Source: Methylobacterium mesophilicum
GTDB lineage: Bacteria; Pseudomonadota; Alphaproteobacteria; Rhizobiales; Beijerinckiaceae
Assembly (NCBI RefSeq): GCF_022179445.1
Contig: NZ_BPQU01000023.1
Span: 28,895-92,894, forward strand
Length of the DNA stretch: 64,000 nt
Direction: 5' to 3'
Part shown: positions 55,511 through 64,000 of the stretch, in pieces
Position numbering within the stretch: the first letter of the stretch is position 1
How the letters are laid out: each line of letters starts with the position of its first letter
Program-made: the position numbers and the translations under genes
The notes under the pieces: model-generated
Seen by the model: the letters and a program-made list of their open reading frames with translations, nothing else
What the model was told of the DNA's origin: nothing
Databases searched by the model: none

Positions 55511-56551
55511 ATGGCAAAGAGTTCGGTCGCCGTGCTGGGTATCGATCTCGGCAAAAACAGCTGTAGCCTGGTTGGCTTCGACCCAGCCGGTACGGTGGTT
55601 CTGCGTCGTCGCGCACGGCGTGAGACGATCGTCGGCCTCACGGCCAAGCTGCCCGCTTGTGTCGTCGCGATGGAGGCCTGCTGTGGCGCCCATCACCTCG
55701 GGCGGCTGCTGGCCGCGCAGGGACATACCATCCGACTGATGTCGCCCGAGTATGTCCGCCCCTACGTCAAGGCGCAGAAGAACGACGACCGCGATGCCGA
55801 AGCGATCGCCGAGGCCGCCACACGTCCGACGATGCGCTTCGTGCCCCTCAAGGCGCAGGAGCAACTCGACATGCAGAGCCTGCACCGGGTCCGGTCTCGG
55901 CTGGTCGGCATGCGCACCATGCTCATGAACCAGCTCCGCGCGATCCTGCTGGAGCGCGGTCTCGTTTTCCCGCAAGGCCGCCGCAAGTTCGAGACGGCGG
56001 TCGGCATTCTCGTGACGGATCCCCAGGCGCAGATTGGCGCGCGTATCCAAGCTCTCGTCGCCGAGGTCCGTGAGGAGTGGGCGAGCCTCGACGGCCGTAT
56101 CGAAGCGCTCGACCGAGAGTTCGCGGCGCATGCCCGCGCCGACGAGGCGGCACATCGCCTGGTGTCGATCCCGGGCGTCGGGCCGATGACGGCCACGGCC
56201 TTGCGCGCGGCCATCGACGACGGAAGCGCCTTCGCGTCCGCGCGCGACCTGCCGGCTTGGCTTGGCCTCGTGCCCCGACAGCATACGACCGGTGGCAAGC
56301 CGAAGCTGCTCGGCATCAGCAAGAGGGGCAACGCCTATCTGCGTGGGCTCTTCATCCATGGGGCGCGCGCAGCGCTAGCCTCGCTGTCCAAGGTCGAGGA
56401 TGCGACCGGCCGATGGCTGCGCGGTCTGCTGGCGCGGGCGCACTACAACGTCGTGGTCGTCGCGCTCGCCGCCAAGCTCGCGCGGATCGCCTGGGCGACG
56501 CTGCGCAAAGGAGTGAGCTTCGAGCGGCGGCCGGAGCCGGCCCTCGCATAG
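55511..56551 (+). CDS. IS110-family transposase
   Basis: A 346-residue DEDD transposase from ATG 55511, with GGAG upstream. The N-terminal RuvC-like domain has GIDLGKNSCSLVGFD (first Asp), VVAMEACCG (Glu) and KNDDRDAEAIAEAA (Asp pair). The C-terminal part has the serine-bearing block SIPGVGPMTATALRAAI, AWLGLVPRQHTTGGKPKLLG and SKRGNAYLRGLFIHGARA. IS110 elements have no inverted repeats and use a bridge RNA from the flanking non-coding end; the roughly 100 bases before and 140 after the gene could carry it. Intact and probably active. Confidence 0.93.
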   Translation: MAKSSVAVLGIDLGKNSCSLVGFDPAGTVVLRRRARRETIVGLTAKLPACVVAMEACCGAHHLGRLLAAQGHTIRLMSPEYVRPYVKAQKNDDRDAEAIAEAATRPTMRFVPLKAQEQLDMQSLHRVRSRLVGMRTMLMNQLRAILLERGLVFPQGRRKFETAVGILVTDPQAQIGARIQALVAEVREEWASLDGRIEALDREFAAHARADEAAHRLVSIPGVGPMTATALRAAIDDGSAFASARDLPAWLGLVPRQHTTGGKPKLLGISKRGNAYLRGLFIHGARAALASLSKVEDATGRWLRGLLARAHYNVVVVALAAKLARIAWATLRKGVSFERRPEPALA

Positions 56552-56695
56552 GGCATCAAAAGAGGTTGACCTGAGGCGGAGCACGATCGCTCGGCGCAGG
56601 TCCACGAGGTCTGCGGGAGGACAGTGAAGATGGCCTGACGGTCGAGCGGCGTTCCGGAAGCCTGGCAAAAAAAGCGGCCCCCGAGGCCGAATTGC

Positions 56696-57160
56696 TTATG
56701 AGGCCCGGGACGTGCGGCTCTCCATCTTGGCGGCGGCCACCATGCCGACATGCCGGATACGTTTGTGCAGACCGGTCACAGGCATCTTCATCGACGACCT
56801 TGCAGACGGGGCGGGCCATACGTTAGGCAGACGGTTCTCCAGGACGAGATCAGCCACGACCTCCTTCAGCGCCCCCGTCTCGCGGCGCAGATCCCGCACC
56901 TCATCCGTGGTGGCCGCACGAGCCGTGTCGCCGGACAGGCGCCTCTTGCCAGCCTCCAGGAACTCCTTGGACCAGCCGTAGTACATCGAGGCGGCGATCC
57001 CCTCACGTCGGCACAACTCGGCGATGCTGTCCTCGCCACGCAAGCCTTCCAGCACCACGCGGATCTTCTCCTCGGACGAGAACTGCCGACGTGTGGCCCG
57101 GCGAATGTCCTTGATCACCGCTTCTCCCGGCTTCTTGGCCGGTCCGGATGTCTGCTTCAT
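56696..57160 (-). pseudogene. IS3 transposase OrfA with altered C-terminus
   Basis: From ATG 57160: IKDIRRATRRQFSSEEKIRV, GLRGEDSIAELCRREGIAAS, MYYGWSKEFLEAGKRRLSGD and LKEVVADLVLENRL match OrfA of the subgroup whose OrfB begins MRYPA. After ENRL (about 56838) the usual LKKSM ending is replaced by unrelated residues, so the 3' end has been lost, probably with the IS110 insertion. Confidence 0.75.
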
Positions 57161-57470
57161 CTTCGCTCCTCAGGGGCTACGATGAACCAGCCATCCTCCG
57201 TTCGTGAAGACCCTCATTCTGTCCCACAGGTGATGACGTCGGACAGCGGCGGCATCTACCACCCGCTCGCGTAGATCCTGACTGTAGGGCCGTCCCATCG
57301 GTCACTCCTCCTCCAGAGCGATCAGTGAATCAGCCCGCCGCCTCCGCGTGAACCCCGCCGTATCGACTCAGCGCAAACCGAAAACGCTCTAGCTCCGATC
57401 TGTGTTCGCTCTGGCCGAGCGTATCTCCGATCTGGCTGCCTCGCCCCGTGCCGTAAAGCGCCGGAGCCTA

Positions 57471-58331
57471 GAGGCTGTTATGAACTGAATGGGTGAGGTT
57501 TGCGTTTTTGGGCATGAGCGCAGGTCGTGCCGGCTATCCCTCTGACGTGTCCGATGAGGAATGGGCGCTGGTTGCGCCGTATCTGGCGCTGCTGCGGGAG
57601 AGTTCGGGCCAGCGTGACCACGACCTGCGCGAGGTGTTCAACGGCTTGCGGTTCATCGTGAAGACGGGGGCGCCGTGGCGGTTCATGCCGCACGACCTGC
57701 CGCCGTGGGCGGCGGTGTACCAGCAAGACGCAGCGCTGGCTGGCTGCGGAGTGCTTCACCGATGTGGCCGGGGACCTACGGGCGGTTCCACGGATGGCAG
57801 GGGATCGCAAGCCGGAGCCGTCTGCGGTGATCCTGGACAGCCGGACGCTGCGGTCCTCGCCCGAGAGCGGCGAGCGGGCGGGCTACGACGGGGCCAAGCG
57901 CAAGCGCGGTTCGAAGGTGCATCTGGCGGTGGACACACCCGGCCACGTGGTGGCGCTGCATGTCACCCCGGCCGATGCCGACGATCGCGGCGAGGTCGAT
58001 CGCTTGACCGGCGCGGTGCAAGCGGAGACGGACGGAAGCGTCGAGACGGGCTTCGTCGATCAGGGCTACACCGGCGCGCGGGCGGCGGACGCGGCCCAGG
58101 CGCACGGTATCGCTCTGGCGGTGGTCAAGGCGCCCGAGGCCAAACGCGGGTTTGTCCTGCTGCCGCGTCGCTGGGTGGTGGAGCGGTCCTTCGCCTGGGC
58201 GACGCGCTGTCGGCGCCTGGTCAAGGATTACGAGCGTTATGCCAGCACGCTGGCAGGACTTCATATGGTCGCCTTCGTCTGCCTCATGCTGAAACAGGCC
58301 GAGCGACTGATGACAGGTGCATAACACGCTC
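57471..58331 (+). mobile_element. IS5-family insertion sequence
   Basis: Inverted ends GAGGCTGTTATGAACTG (left) and, reversed on the right, GAGCGTGTTATGCACCT, flanked by TA on both sides (57469-57470 and 58332-58333). Carries a frameshifted transposase gene. Confidence 0.82.
57514..58324 (+). pseudogene. IS5 (IS427-type) transposase, frameshifted
   Basis: From ATG 57514 (MSAGRAGYPSDVSDEEWALV) the frame runs through TGAPWRFMPHDLPPWAAVYQ, then one extra base near 57726 shifts it; the other frame continues TQRWLAAECFTDVAGDL, ILDSRTLRSSPESGERAGYD and RWVVERSFAWATRCRRLVKD to 58324. IS427-type elements can use two frames, but this site is mid-gene, so a mutation is more likely. Confidence 0.8.
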
Positions 58332-58364
58332 TAGGTGTCTGGTTCGAGCCTAACACTTGATGCC

Positions 58365-59450
58365 GCGTTTGCTGCCTTGGATCATGCAATCAGGGTCCAC
58401 GGTCTAGGCGAAAGGTTTCGGACTGCCGTTGCTCTCGGCATTGAAGCGTTTGATGGCGGCCTGAAACTCGACGACAGAGCCAAATACACCCCGTCGCAGC
58501 CGTCGTTTTGCGAGTTTGGCGAAGAAGCCCTCGACGGCATTGAGCCAGGAGGCGAAGGTGGGGGTGAAGTGGAAGGTCCAGCGTGAGTGGCGGTCGAGTC
58601 AGGCGCGGACCTTCGGGTGCTTGTGGACGGCATAGTTGCCAAAGATCGCGTGGACGACCTTTCCAGCCGGGACCGCCGCCTCAACGGCGCCTCGACAAGC
58701 GGATGAACGCTTGATGCCGGTGGCGCTGCATTCACCGGCCGGTCACCTTGCCCTCCGGAACGTCCAGAGCGGCAAACAAGGTCGTGGTCCTGTGGCGCTT
58801 GTAGTTGTGGGTGCGCGTCGTGGGCTGACCCGGCTTCATCGGCAACGGGTCCTGCGTTCGGGTGAGCGCCTGGATCTGCGACTTCTCGTTGACGGAGAGC
58901 ACCATGGAATGAGCTGGTGGATCGACGTAAAGTCCGACCACCTTGGGTCCCATCGAACAGGTTCGATGGGTGCTCGTTGCGCAGTCTGGCGGCGAAGGCC
59001 GGGTCGGGGGAGAGCTTGAACTGCCGAACCCAATGTGGCTGCAGGCCGTGCCCGCGCCAGATCCGCTAGACCGACGAGACGCTGAGGGATGCGGCCTCAG
59101 CCATGGTAGCTGCTGTCCAATGCGTGGTCTCGTGGGGCGGCTCTCTCTGCATCAGGGCCACGACGCGCGCCGCCACCTTTGGGCAGAGCGGCGGGATCCG
59201 CGCTGGCCGTTTCTTGTCGCAAAGGAGCCCAGCGAGGCCCTCTCGCGCGGAAGCGCTCCTGCCAGCGCCAGACCGCGGTCTTGGACACGCCAGCCTAACG
59301 CATGTTCGCGTGCATCCCGTGCCCATTCGTGCTCAGCAGCACGATGCGAGCGCGCCAGACATGCTTCTGCGGCGTATTCCAGTTCGCCACAAGGGCTTCG
59401 AGCCGAAGGCGATCCGAGACGGGAGGAGTGAGGGAGATGTTGAGTTTGAG
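58365..59450 (-). pseudogene. IS630 transposase, decayed but nearly full length
   Basis: Reverse strand: SLTPPVSDRLRLEALVANWN, TPQKHVWRARIVLLSTNGHG, stop, SKTAVWRWQERFRARG, then VVGLYVDPPAHSMVLSVNEK, SQIQALTRTQDPLPMKPGQP, RHRTTTLFAALDVPEG and, in another frame, FHFTPTFASWLNAVEGFFAK and QAAIKRFNAESNGSPKPFA. Several frameshifts and stops. Same subgroup as the relics at 47276 and 50362. Confidence 0.8.
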
Positions 59451-59697
59451 GGCGTTTGAGTGCTTGACAATCAACCATAGCTTGCATCTTTCGCATTCGG
59501 TATTGGAAATCAAACCACGATATGCGAATAAATCGTTAAGGCGCAAGTAAGTCCTTGGCTATCATCCGTTACCCCGTTGCGTTAAATTGGGCACAAATCG
59601 TTAGGGAATGTCGCCGTGAATGTTGTGGATACGTATTAGGATAAATTTGATATATGTATAGGTCTGAACGGATATTACTTCTTTAATAGGAGCTGAA

Positions 59698-61107
59698 ATG
59701 CTTGAGCCAATTGGTTTCATAACACTTTTTGCCGGTATTGTTTGTCTATCGATTGGGCATCGCGCAGCTAGTGTAGTTCTTGTCACTTCTACGCTGCTTG
59801 GTTCGGCGGCAGCACTACTTGTTGGCGCAGCGACAATACAGCCAGCGCACTTCTTCCTTGGTTTTGTTGCGATCACCGCATTAACTCGAACCAGAGAAGC
59901 CAATGCCGCTATTCATGCCTTAACGCCGCCGGCACCTGGCTTTTGGCTACTATGTATGGTGGCCTATGGGGTCATTGGTGGTCTATTTTTCCCACGTTTA
60001 TTCGCCGGGGCTACATCTATTTTCCCAGTTGGAACGACGCAGTATGCTCCCAATAACTCAACTGTTCCGTTGGGTCCGACATCCGGGAACACCACACAGA
60101 GTATCTACTTAACTGCAGATCTAGTGTGCTACGCGTTAATATCTTCTGTTGCCGCGACGCATCGGGGTTTCTTCACGTTATTAAAAGCGCTGATTCTTTA
60201 CGCACTTTTTAATATATTTTTTGCTGCGTTAGATGTTCTAACGTACTCAACGGGTACTCAGGGATTTCTTGATTTCATCAGGAACGCACAATATGCGTTG
60301 CATCTGGACGAACAGGTTGGCGATATCAAGCGTATCGCAGGATCGTTCACTGAGTCCTCTGCGTTTGCTCAAGCAACTTTAGGCGCACTCGGTTTTACTG
60401 GGACTTTAAGTCTATCTGGCTACCGCCCTTTATATACCGGGCAGTTAGCATTTGTCTCATTGATCCTCTTGATTTTATCCACATCCTCGACAGGTTTGGC
60501 GGGCCTCTTCCCTCTCCTTATTATATTATATTTTACTGCCATTCGTCGGTGTAGTTTAAATTCCGGCGGTCGCGCGAGCGCTGCGGTAGTTCTAGTAGCG
60601 CCAATCTTAATTATTATTCTTATCACATTCGTTGCCCTGAATGATAATGCCTCCTCCGTTATAATTAATTATATTGATCAACTAATTATAAATAAGGCAT
60701 CGACTGAGTCCGGCATTGAAAGGAGCTCCTGGAACGTTGCGGCTATTGCGAACTTTCGCGAAACCTGGGGAATCGGAGTTGGGCTTGGTACAGCACGTGC
60801 ATCGAGTTTCATACTCGCTTTACTCTCAAATCTCGGCTTTCCAGGTCTAGTCTTTTACATACTTTTTATTGTAAAATTATTTGATCGGCCGTGGGGCATT
60901 GCTTGTGAGAAGGATAAGCTCGGCGACGCAGTTCGGCAAGCTGCCCGAAATGCTTGCATTGGACTGCTTATAGCACATAGCATCTCTGGTGCCTTGGTCG
61001 ATCAAGGATTGATTTTTTACATCTACGCAGCGGTAGCTGCTTCATATCCTGCACATCGTTCGATCGTGCCTCTCAATGTTAAGTATGGGCATAGATGCCG
61101 GTTGTAA
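59698..61107 (+). CDS. Wzy/ExoQ-like polysaccharide polymerase
   Basis: A 469-residue polytopic membrane protein with about ten to twelve helices and a large periplasmic loop. The C-terminal block ERSSWNVAAIANFRETWGIGVGLGTAR followed by SSFILALLSNLGFPGLVFYI is typical of O-antigen ligase/polymerase (Wzy_C-like) proteins. AGGAG lies eight bases before ATG 59698. It would join repeat units outside the inner membrane. AT-rich, flanked on both sides by IS relics, and alone, but it completes the Wzx/Wzy set of this window. Confidence 0.85.
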   Translation: MLEPIGFITLFAGIVCLSIGHRAASVVLVTSTLLGSAAALLVGAATIQPAHFFLGFVAITALTRTREANAAIHALTPPAPGFWLLCMVAYGVIGGLFFPRLFAGATSIFPVGTTQYAPNNSTVPLGPTSGNTTQSIYLTADLVCYALISSVAATHRGFFTLLKALILYALFNIFFAALDVLTYSTGTQGFLDFIRNAQYALHLDEQVGDIKRIAGSFTESSAFAQATLGALGFTGTLSLSGYRPLYTGQLAFVSLILLILSTSSTGLAGLFPLLIILYFTAIRRCSLNSGGRASAAVVLVAPILIIILITFVALNDNASSVIINYIDQLIINKASTESGIERSSWNVAAIANFRETWGIGVGLGTARASSFILALLSNLGFPGLVFYILFIVKLFDRPWGIACEKDKLGDAVRQAARNACIGLLIAHSISGALVDQGLIFYIYAAVAASYPAHRSIVPLNVKYGHRCRL

Positions 61108-61194
61108 GCTCTGAAATATTTCATTAATAATATATTATAAATATTTATGCTTCGACATTTCTGGATTCACGTGGCTAATATTTAGTACTGGAGC

Positions 61195-61460
61195 ATAAGA
61201 GCGTTTAACAGAACCACTTGATCTGGTTGATTGTGGTGAGGCTCGCGGCAAGGGTAGTGAAGCCTCGTATATGTTGCTGCGGCGCGGGTTGCAGATGGAC
61301 AGGCGGCGGAAGCGATTGAACGAGGCATGGGTACGCTCGACGATTCAGCGGTGACGCCCGAGTTTTTCGTTACTCTCGACACCTTTAAGGACGATGCGCG
61401 GCGCGATCCCGCGAGGCTGGCCCTCTTGGCATTGTACCCTGGCTTCGCCTGTCGACGGAT
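61195..61460 (-). pseudogene. IS5-family transposase C-terminal relic
   Basis: Reverse strand: PRIVLKGVESNEKLGRHR, TGA in place of Trp, IVERTHASFNRFRRLSICNP, RRSNIYEASL, then a frameshift to LAASLTTINQIKWFC and a stop. This is the conserved IS5 C-terminal block around the catalytic Glu. Confidence 0.75.
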
Positions 61461-61762
61461 AGACTCAAGGCAAATGCGCCGTGGTGGTCGATAAGCAGGC
61501 CGGCACTTTGTCGTGTTCCAGGCAGTGGTTTAGCTCGACGGTAGCGAGGAAGCCCATTCGCGCGCTTCCCACAGCGCTGTAGCAGACTTGCTTTCTCGCG
61601 AGGTGGTCATCGGCGATTGCCGGGTCGGGTTCGGGGTTGCGACGACCAACCCCGAACCCGAGAGCCCTCCGCTGACCGACGAGATGATGGAGCCTCGTAG
61701 TGATCCTCCTCCGGCTTTACGAACACCTCTGATACGCTCCTTGTGGCCTGGGAAGGTGTTTG
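61461..61762. other. IS debris and leader of IS3 orfA
   Basis: About 300 bases, perhaps further decayed IS5 sequence on the left. The right 80 bases resemble an IS3 end and leader (CTTTACGAACACCTCTGATACG). No gene. Confidence 0.35.
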
Positions 61763-62092
61763 ATGGCGAAGACGAAACGGGAGTTCACGCCCGAGTTCAA
61801 ACGCGAGGCGGTAGCCCTGCTGGACAGCAGCGGGCGACAACAGATGCAGATAGCGGCCGAACTTGGGATCCAACCCTTCATGCTGAGGCAGTGGCGCGCG
61901 ACCCTGATGGGAGGCTCTTCACCACCACCACGGGCAGCAGCATCGCCAGGAGCCGCGGCTGCGAGCCCGATGGCTTCCCCCTCCGACCAAGCCGCCGAGA
62001 TCTCTCGTCTGCGGCGAGAACTCGATCGGACGCGCATGGAGCGCGACGTCCTATAAAAGGCGATCGGCATCTTTGCGGAGATGCCCAAGTGA
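61763..62092 (+). pseudogene. IS3 transposase OrfA with in-frame stop
   Basis: MAKTKREFTPEFKREAVALL and GIQPFMLRQWRATLMGG form the helix-turn-helix OrfA; ISRLRRELDRTRMERDVL is the zipper. TAA replaces the Lys codon before KAIGIFAEMPK, which ends at TGA 62092. Only this one lesion. Confidence 0.8.
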
Positions 62093-62093
62093 C

Positions 62094-62806
62094 GTTCGCT
62101 TTCATCGAGCAGCATCCGAGCACCTGGTCGGTGCGTCTCATGTGCCACGTGCTCTAAGTCTCTCACAGCGGCTACTACGACTGGCGATCCCGTCCCGAGA
62201 GTGCTCGGTCGGCGTCCAACCGTCGCCTTCTCGACAACGCCCGGCGTATTCATGCCGGGCATCACAGGCGCTACGGCTCGCCTCGGGTGCATGCCACCCT
62301 TTGTGCGGAGGGACGAACGGCCAGTCGCGGGCGGGTGGAGCGCCTGATGCGCCGTCATGGCATCCGGGCCCTGGCAGGGCGCCGATTCCGGCCCTGCACG
62401 ACGACAGCCACCACGATCTGCCGAACGCCCCCAACCTCCCGAAGCAACAGTTCTCCGCCGCGCTGCCCAACACGGTCTGGCTCGCCGACATCACGTACCT
62501 GCCCACCGGCGAGGGCTGGCTCTACCTGGCCGCCGTGCTCGATCTCGCCACTCGCAAGATCGTCGCCTGGTCCATGCGTGATCACATGCGGACCGAGTTG
62601 ACGTCGGCCGCCCTGATGATGGCCGCCCAACGGCAGCGACCGGCCGCTGGGCTTAAGTCGAACTTGTCCACCAGCGACGATGGGCGACCCGGGACGAGGC
62701 CCGGCGCGACTTGTTTGCTTACATCTAAGGCTACTAGAGTAGGAAGCGCATCCACTCGGCACTCGGCTACATCACGCTCGAGCAAGCCGAACGGAACGCG
62801 AGCTAA
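62094..62806 (+). pseudogene. IS3 transposase OrfB, stops and internal deletion
   Basis: VTFAFIEQHPSTWSVRLMCH, stop, SHSGYYDWRSRP, RYGSPRVHATL, then SAALPNTVWLADITYLPTGE and RKIVAWSMRDHMRTELTSAA; the second half of the DDE core is missing. The C-terminal TRDEARRDLFAYI, GYYSRKRIHSALGYITLEQAE is in another frame and ends about 62806. Confidence 0.82.
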
Positions 62807-62837
62807 ACCGCCTGTCCGTGACGTCGGGGGAGGATCA

Positions 62838-63394
62838 CACAGCGCAACTTCACCGACCCGGACAGCCGCATCCTGCCTACCCGCGACGGGTTCGTGCAGG
62901 GCTACAACGGGCAGATCGCCGTCGATGCCACGCATCAGGTGATCGTCGCGCACCGCCTCGTGTCCAACTCAGCCGACTCCCGCGCCCTCGTGCCGCTCGT
63001 GGACGACGTCCACGCCTATCTCGGGCGCAAACCGCGAGAGCTCTCCGGCGATGCCGGCTTTGCCAACGAGGCGAACCTCGTCGCGCTGCAGGAGCGGCGG
63101 ATCACCGCCTACCTGGCTCCGGGTCGGGCGCGTCATGGCTAGGTGGACGCGGCCGGCCGCCGGAGGCTGACGAAGATGCCGTTGATGAGCGCGATGGCTG
63201 TGCGCCTGAAGCGGGCTGGCCGCCGCAGCCGCTATCTCCTCAGGAAGCAAGTGGTCGAGCCCGTGTTCGGGCAGATCAAGCAGGCCCGGGGCTTCCGACA
63301 GTTCCTGCTCCGCGGCCTCGATCAGGTCCGGGGCGAATGGGCGATGATCTGCACCGCCTACAACCTCTTCAAACTGGCGAAGGCCGGGCACTGA
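62838..63394 (+). pseudogene. IS1182-family transposase, C-terminal part
   Basis: NFTDPDSRILPTRDGFVQGY, NGQIAVDATHQVIVAHRL, PRELSGDAGFANEANLVAL, a TAG at 63140-63142, then RRSRYLLRKQVVEPVFGQIK, QARGFRQFLLRGLDQVRGEW to TGA 63394. The N-terminal half is missing; it joins the IS3 end directly. Confidence 0.85.
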
Positions 63395-63499
63395 GCCCAA
63401 AGCCGACGCACACGTCTGCCCAGACTTCGACGCTCATCCCACCTCGTGAACTCGTTACTCGGACGGGCTCCTAGTACTACTGTGTCATAAATCTTTGTT

Positions 63500-63790
63500 G
63501 GCAACAGGGACATTGGTGCAGGGGACGAACGAGCGCCCGTGTTAGCCTCAGGCGCAAGGTTGCGATGGAGTCAGGCACGTGTCGCTCGGGCCGGATCGGG
63601 GGCTCCGCGGGGTCTATAACTGGCGGGTAGGGCAAGCGCTTGCCACTCGGTGAACTCTGGTTCCCAGGGGGGAAAGCGGCCCCGCTCGGAGACCAGTAAC
63701 CCGTAGGCCGCGATGCATAGGCTGGCGTGATGATGGAAGCCGCGCCAGCTTCGCCCCTCGTATTGGCCTAGGGTGTGAACCGCACCAAGC
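63500..63790 (-). pseudogene. IS701-family transposase C-terminal fragment
   Basis: Reverse strand: LGQYEGRSWRGFHHHASLCI, AAYGLLVSERGRFPPWEPEF and SYRPRGAPDPARATRA match the IS701 transposase end. The upstream part is absent; the fragment is next to an IS5 start. Confidence 0.7.
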
Positions 63791-63848
63791 TCTTGCGAGC
63801 TCTGTGATTTTGTGATTCAGGGCCGCCGCGTGCAGCACGGAGGCGGCG

Positions 63849-64000
63849 ATGGCGGAGCTGTTCTGGCTCTCGGATGCGCAGTGGGCGGTGATCGAACCGT
63901 TCATGCCGAAGGATCAACCCGGACCGGCGCGCAAGGACGACCGGCAGATCATCTCCGGCATCCTGCACGTGCTCACCTCCGGCTGCCGCTGGCGCGACTG
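63849..64000 (+). CDS. IS5-family transposase, N-terminal part at window edge
   Basis: ATG 63849, with GGCGG upstream, opens MAELFWLSDAQWAVIEPFMP and continues RKDDRQIISGILHVLTSGCR, the classical IS5-type N-terminus. The gene runs off the right edge, so its integrity is unknown. Confidence 0.8.
   Translation, partial: MAELFWLSDAQWAVIEPFMPKDQPGPARKDDRQIISGILHVLTSGCRWRD

Larger units (their letters stand above)
54390..57228 (-). mobile_element. IS3-family element split by IS110
   Basis: Ends TGTTCAGGGACAGAGG (left) and, reversed on the right, TGTGGGACAGAATGAGG are similar. Minus-strand orfA (57160 downward) and orfB (55410-54430) belong to the same IS3 subgroup but are separated by about 1.4 kb holding a plus-strand IS110 gene. 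Confidence 0.72.

Noticed and set aside
55439..56359. Minus-strand 306-codon frame
   Set aside because: Antisense to the intact IS110 transposase.
1..64000. tRNA, rRNA or CRISPR arrays
   Set aside because: No cloverleaf with CCA-proximal GTTCGA loop, no rRNA-like block and no regularly spaced repeats were found by eye.

Overview
The window looks like a chromosomal (or large-replicon) segment of a high-GC alphaproteobacterium of the Hyphomicrobiales, most like a Methylobacterium. The evidence is a PopZ-type DUF2497 polarity protein beside valS and a TolC-family channel, a Ros/MucR-type regulator relic, an ExoY-type sugar transferase and an insertion-sequence load typical of that genus. The genus is inferred from protein character only.

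Layout. 1-8.2 kb is ordinary high-GC backbone: the start of a Do/HtrA-like protease, a small secreted protein, a VapBC toxin-antitoxin pair, valS, popZ-like, tolC-like and a secreted collagen-like protein. 9.1-10.5 kb holds an ExoY-type sugar transferase with two small membrane proteins. 10.6-15.5 kb has small genes, a metallophosphoesterase, a decayed MucR regulator and a second collagen-like protein. 15.8-23.7 kb mixes IS630 relics with a phage-type packaging remnant: HNH nuclease, ParB-methyltransferase fusion, DUF5681 protein and large terminase. 23.7-25.1 kb is an inverted, slightly decayed duplicate of the exoY segment.

25.8-61.1 kb is an exopolysaccharide region broken into pieces by insertion sequences: galE, a GT4 glycosyltransferase and manC (high GC), a type I secretion ABC/HlyD pair, an outer-membrane export protein, a Wzx flippase, a second glycosyltransferase, an SGNH hydrolase and GH16 glycanase, a Wzz/ExoP-like co-polymerase and a Wzy-like polymerase (mostly AT-richer). 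Together these could make a Wzx/Wzy-type polymer: ExoY loads the first sugar on the lipid, GalE and ManC supply nucleotide sugars, glycosyltransferases build the repeat, Wzx flips it, Wzy and the co-polymerase extend it, and the Wza-like protein exports it. The GH16 enzyme could trim it after type I secretion.

About twenty IS elements or relics (IS630, IS3, ISL3, IS66, IS256, IS110, IS5, IS1182, IS701) are present, several nested, and 61.2-64 kb is almost wholly IS debris. No rRNA, tRNA or CRISPR array was seen. The most interesting points are a slippery heptamer that could join the SGNH and GH16 reading frames, the inverted exoY duplication bracketing about 13 kb, the paired collagen-like proteins, and an ExoP-like protein lacking the Walker A lysine.
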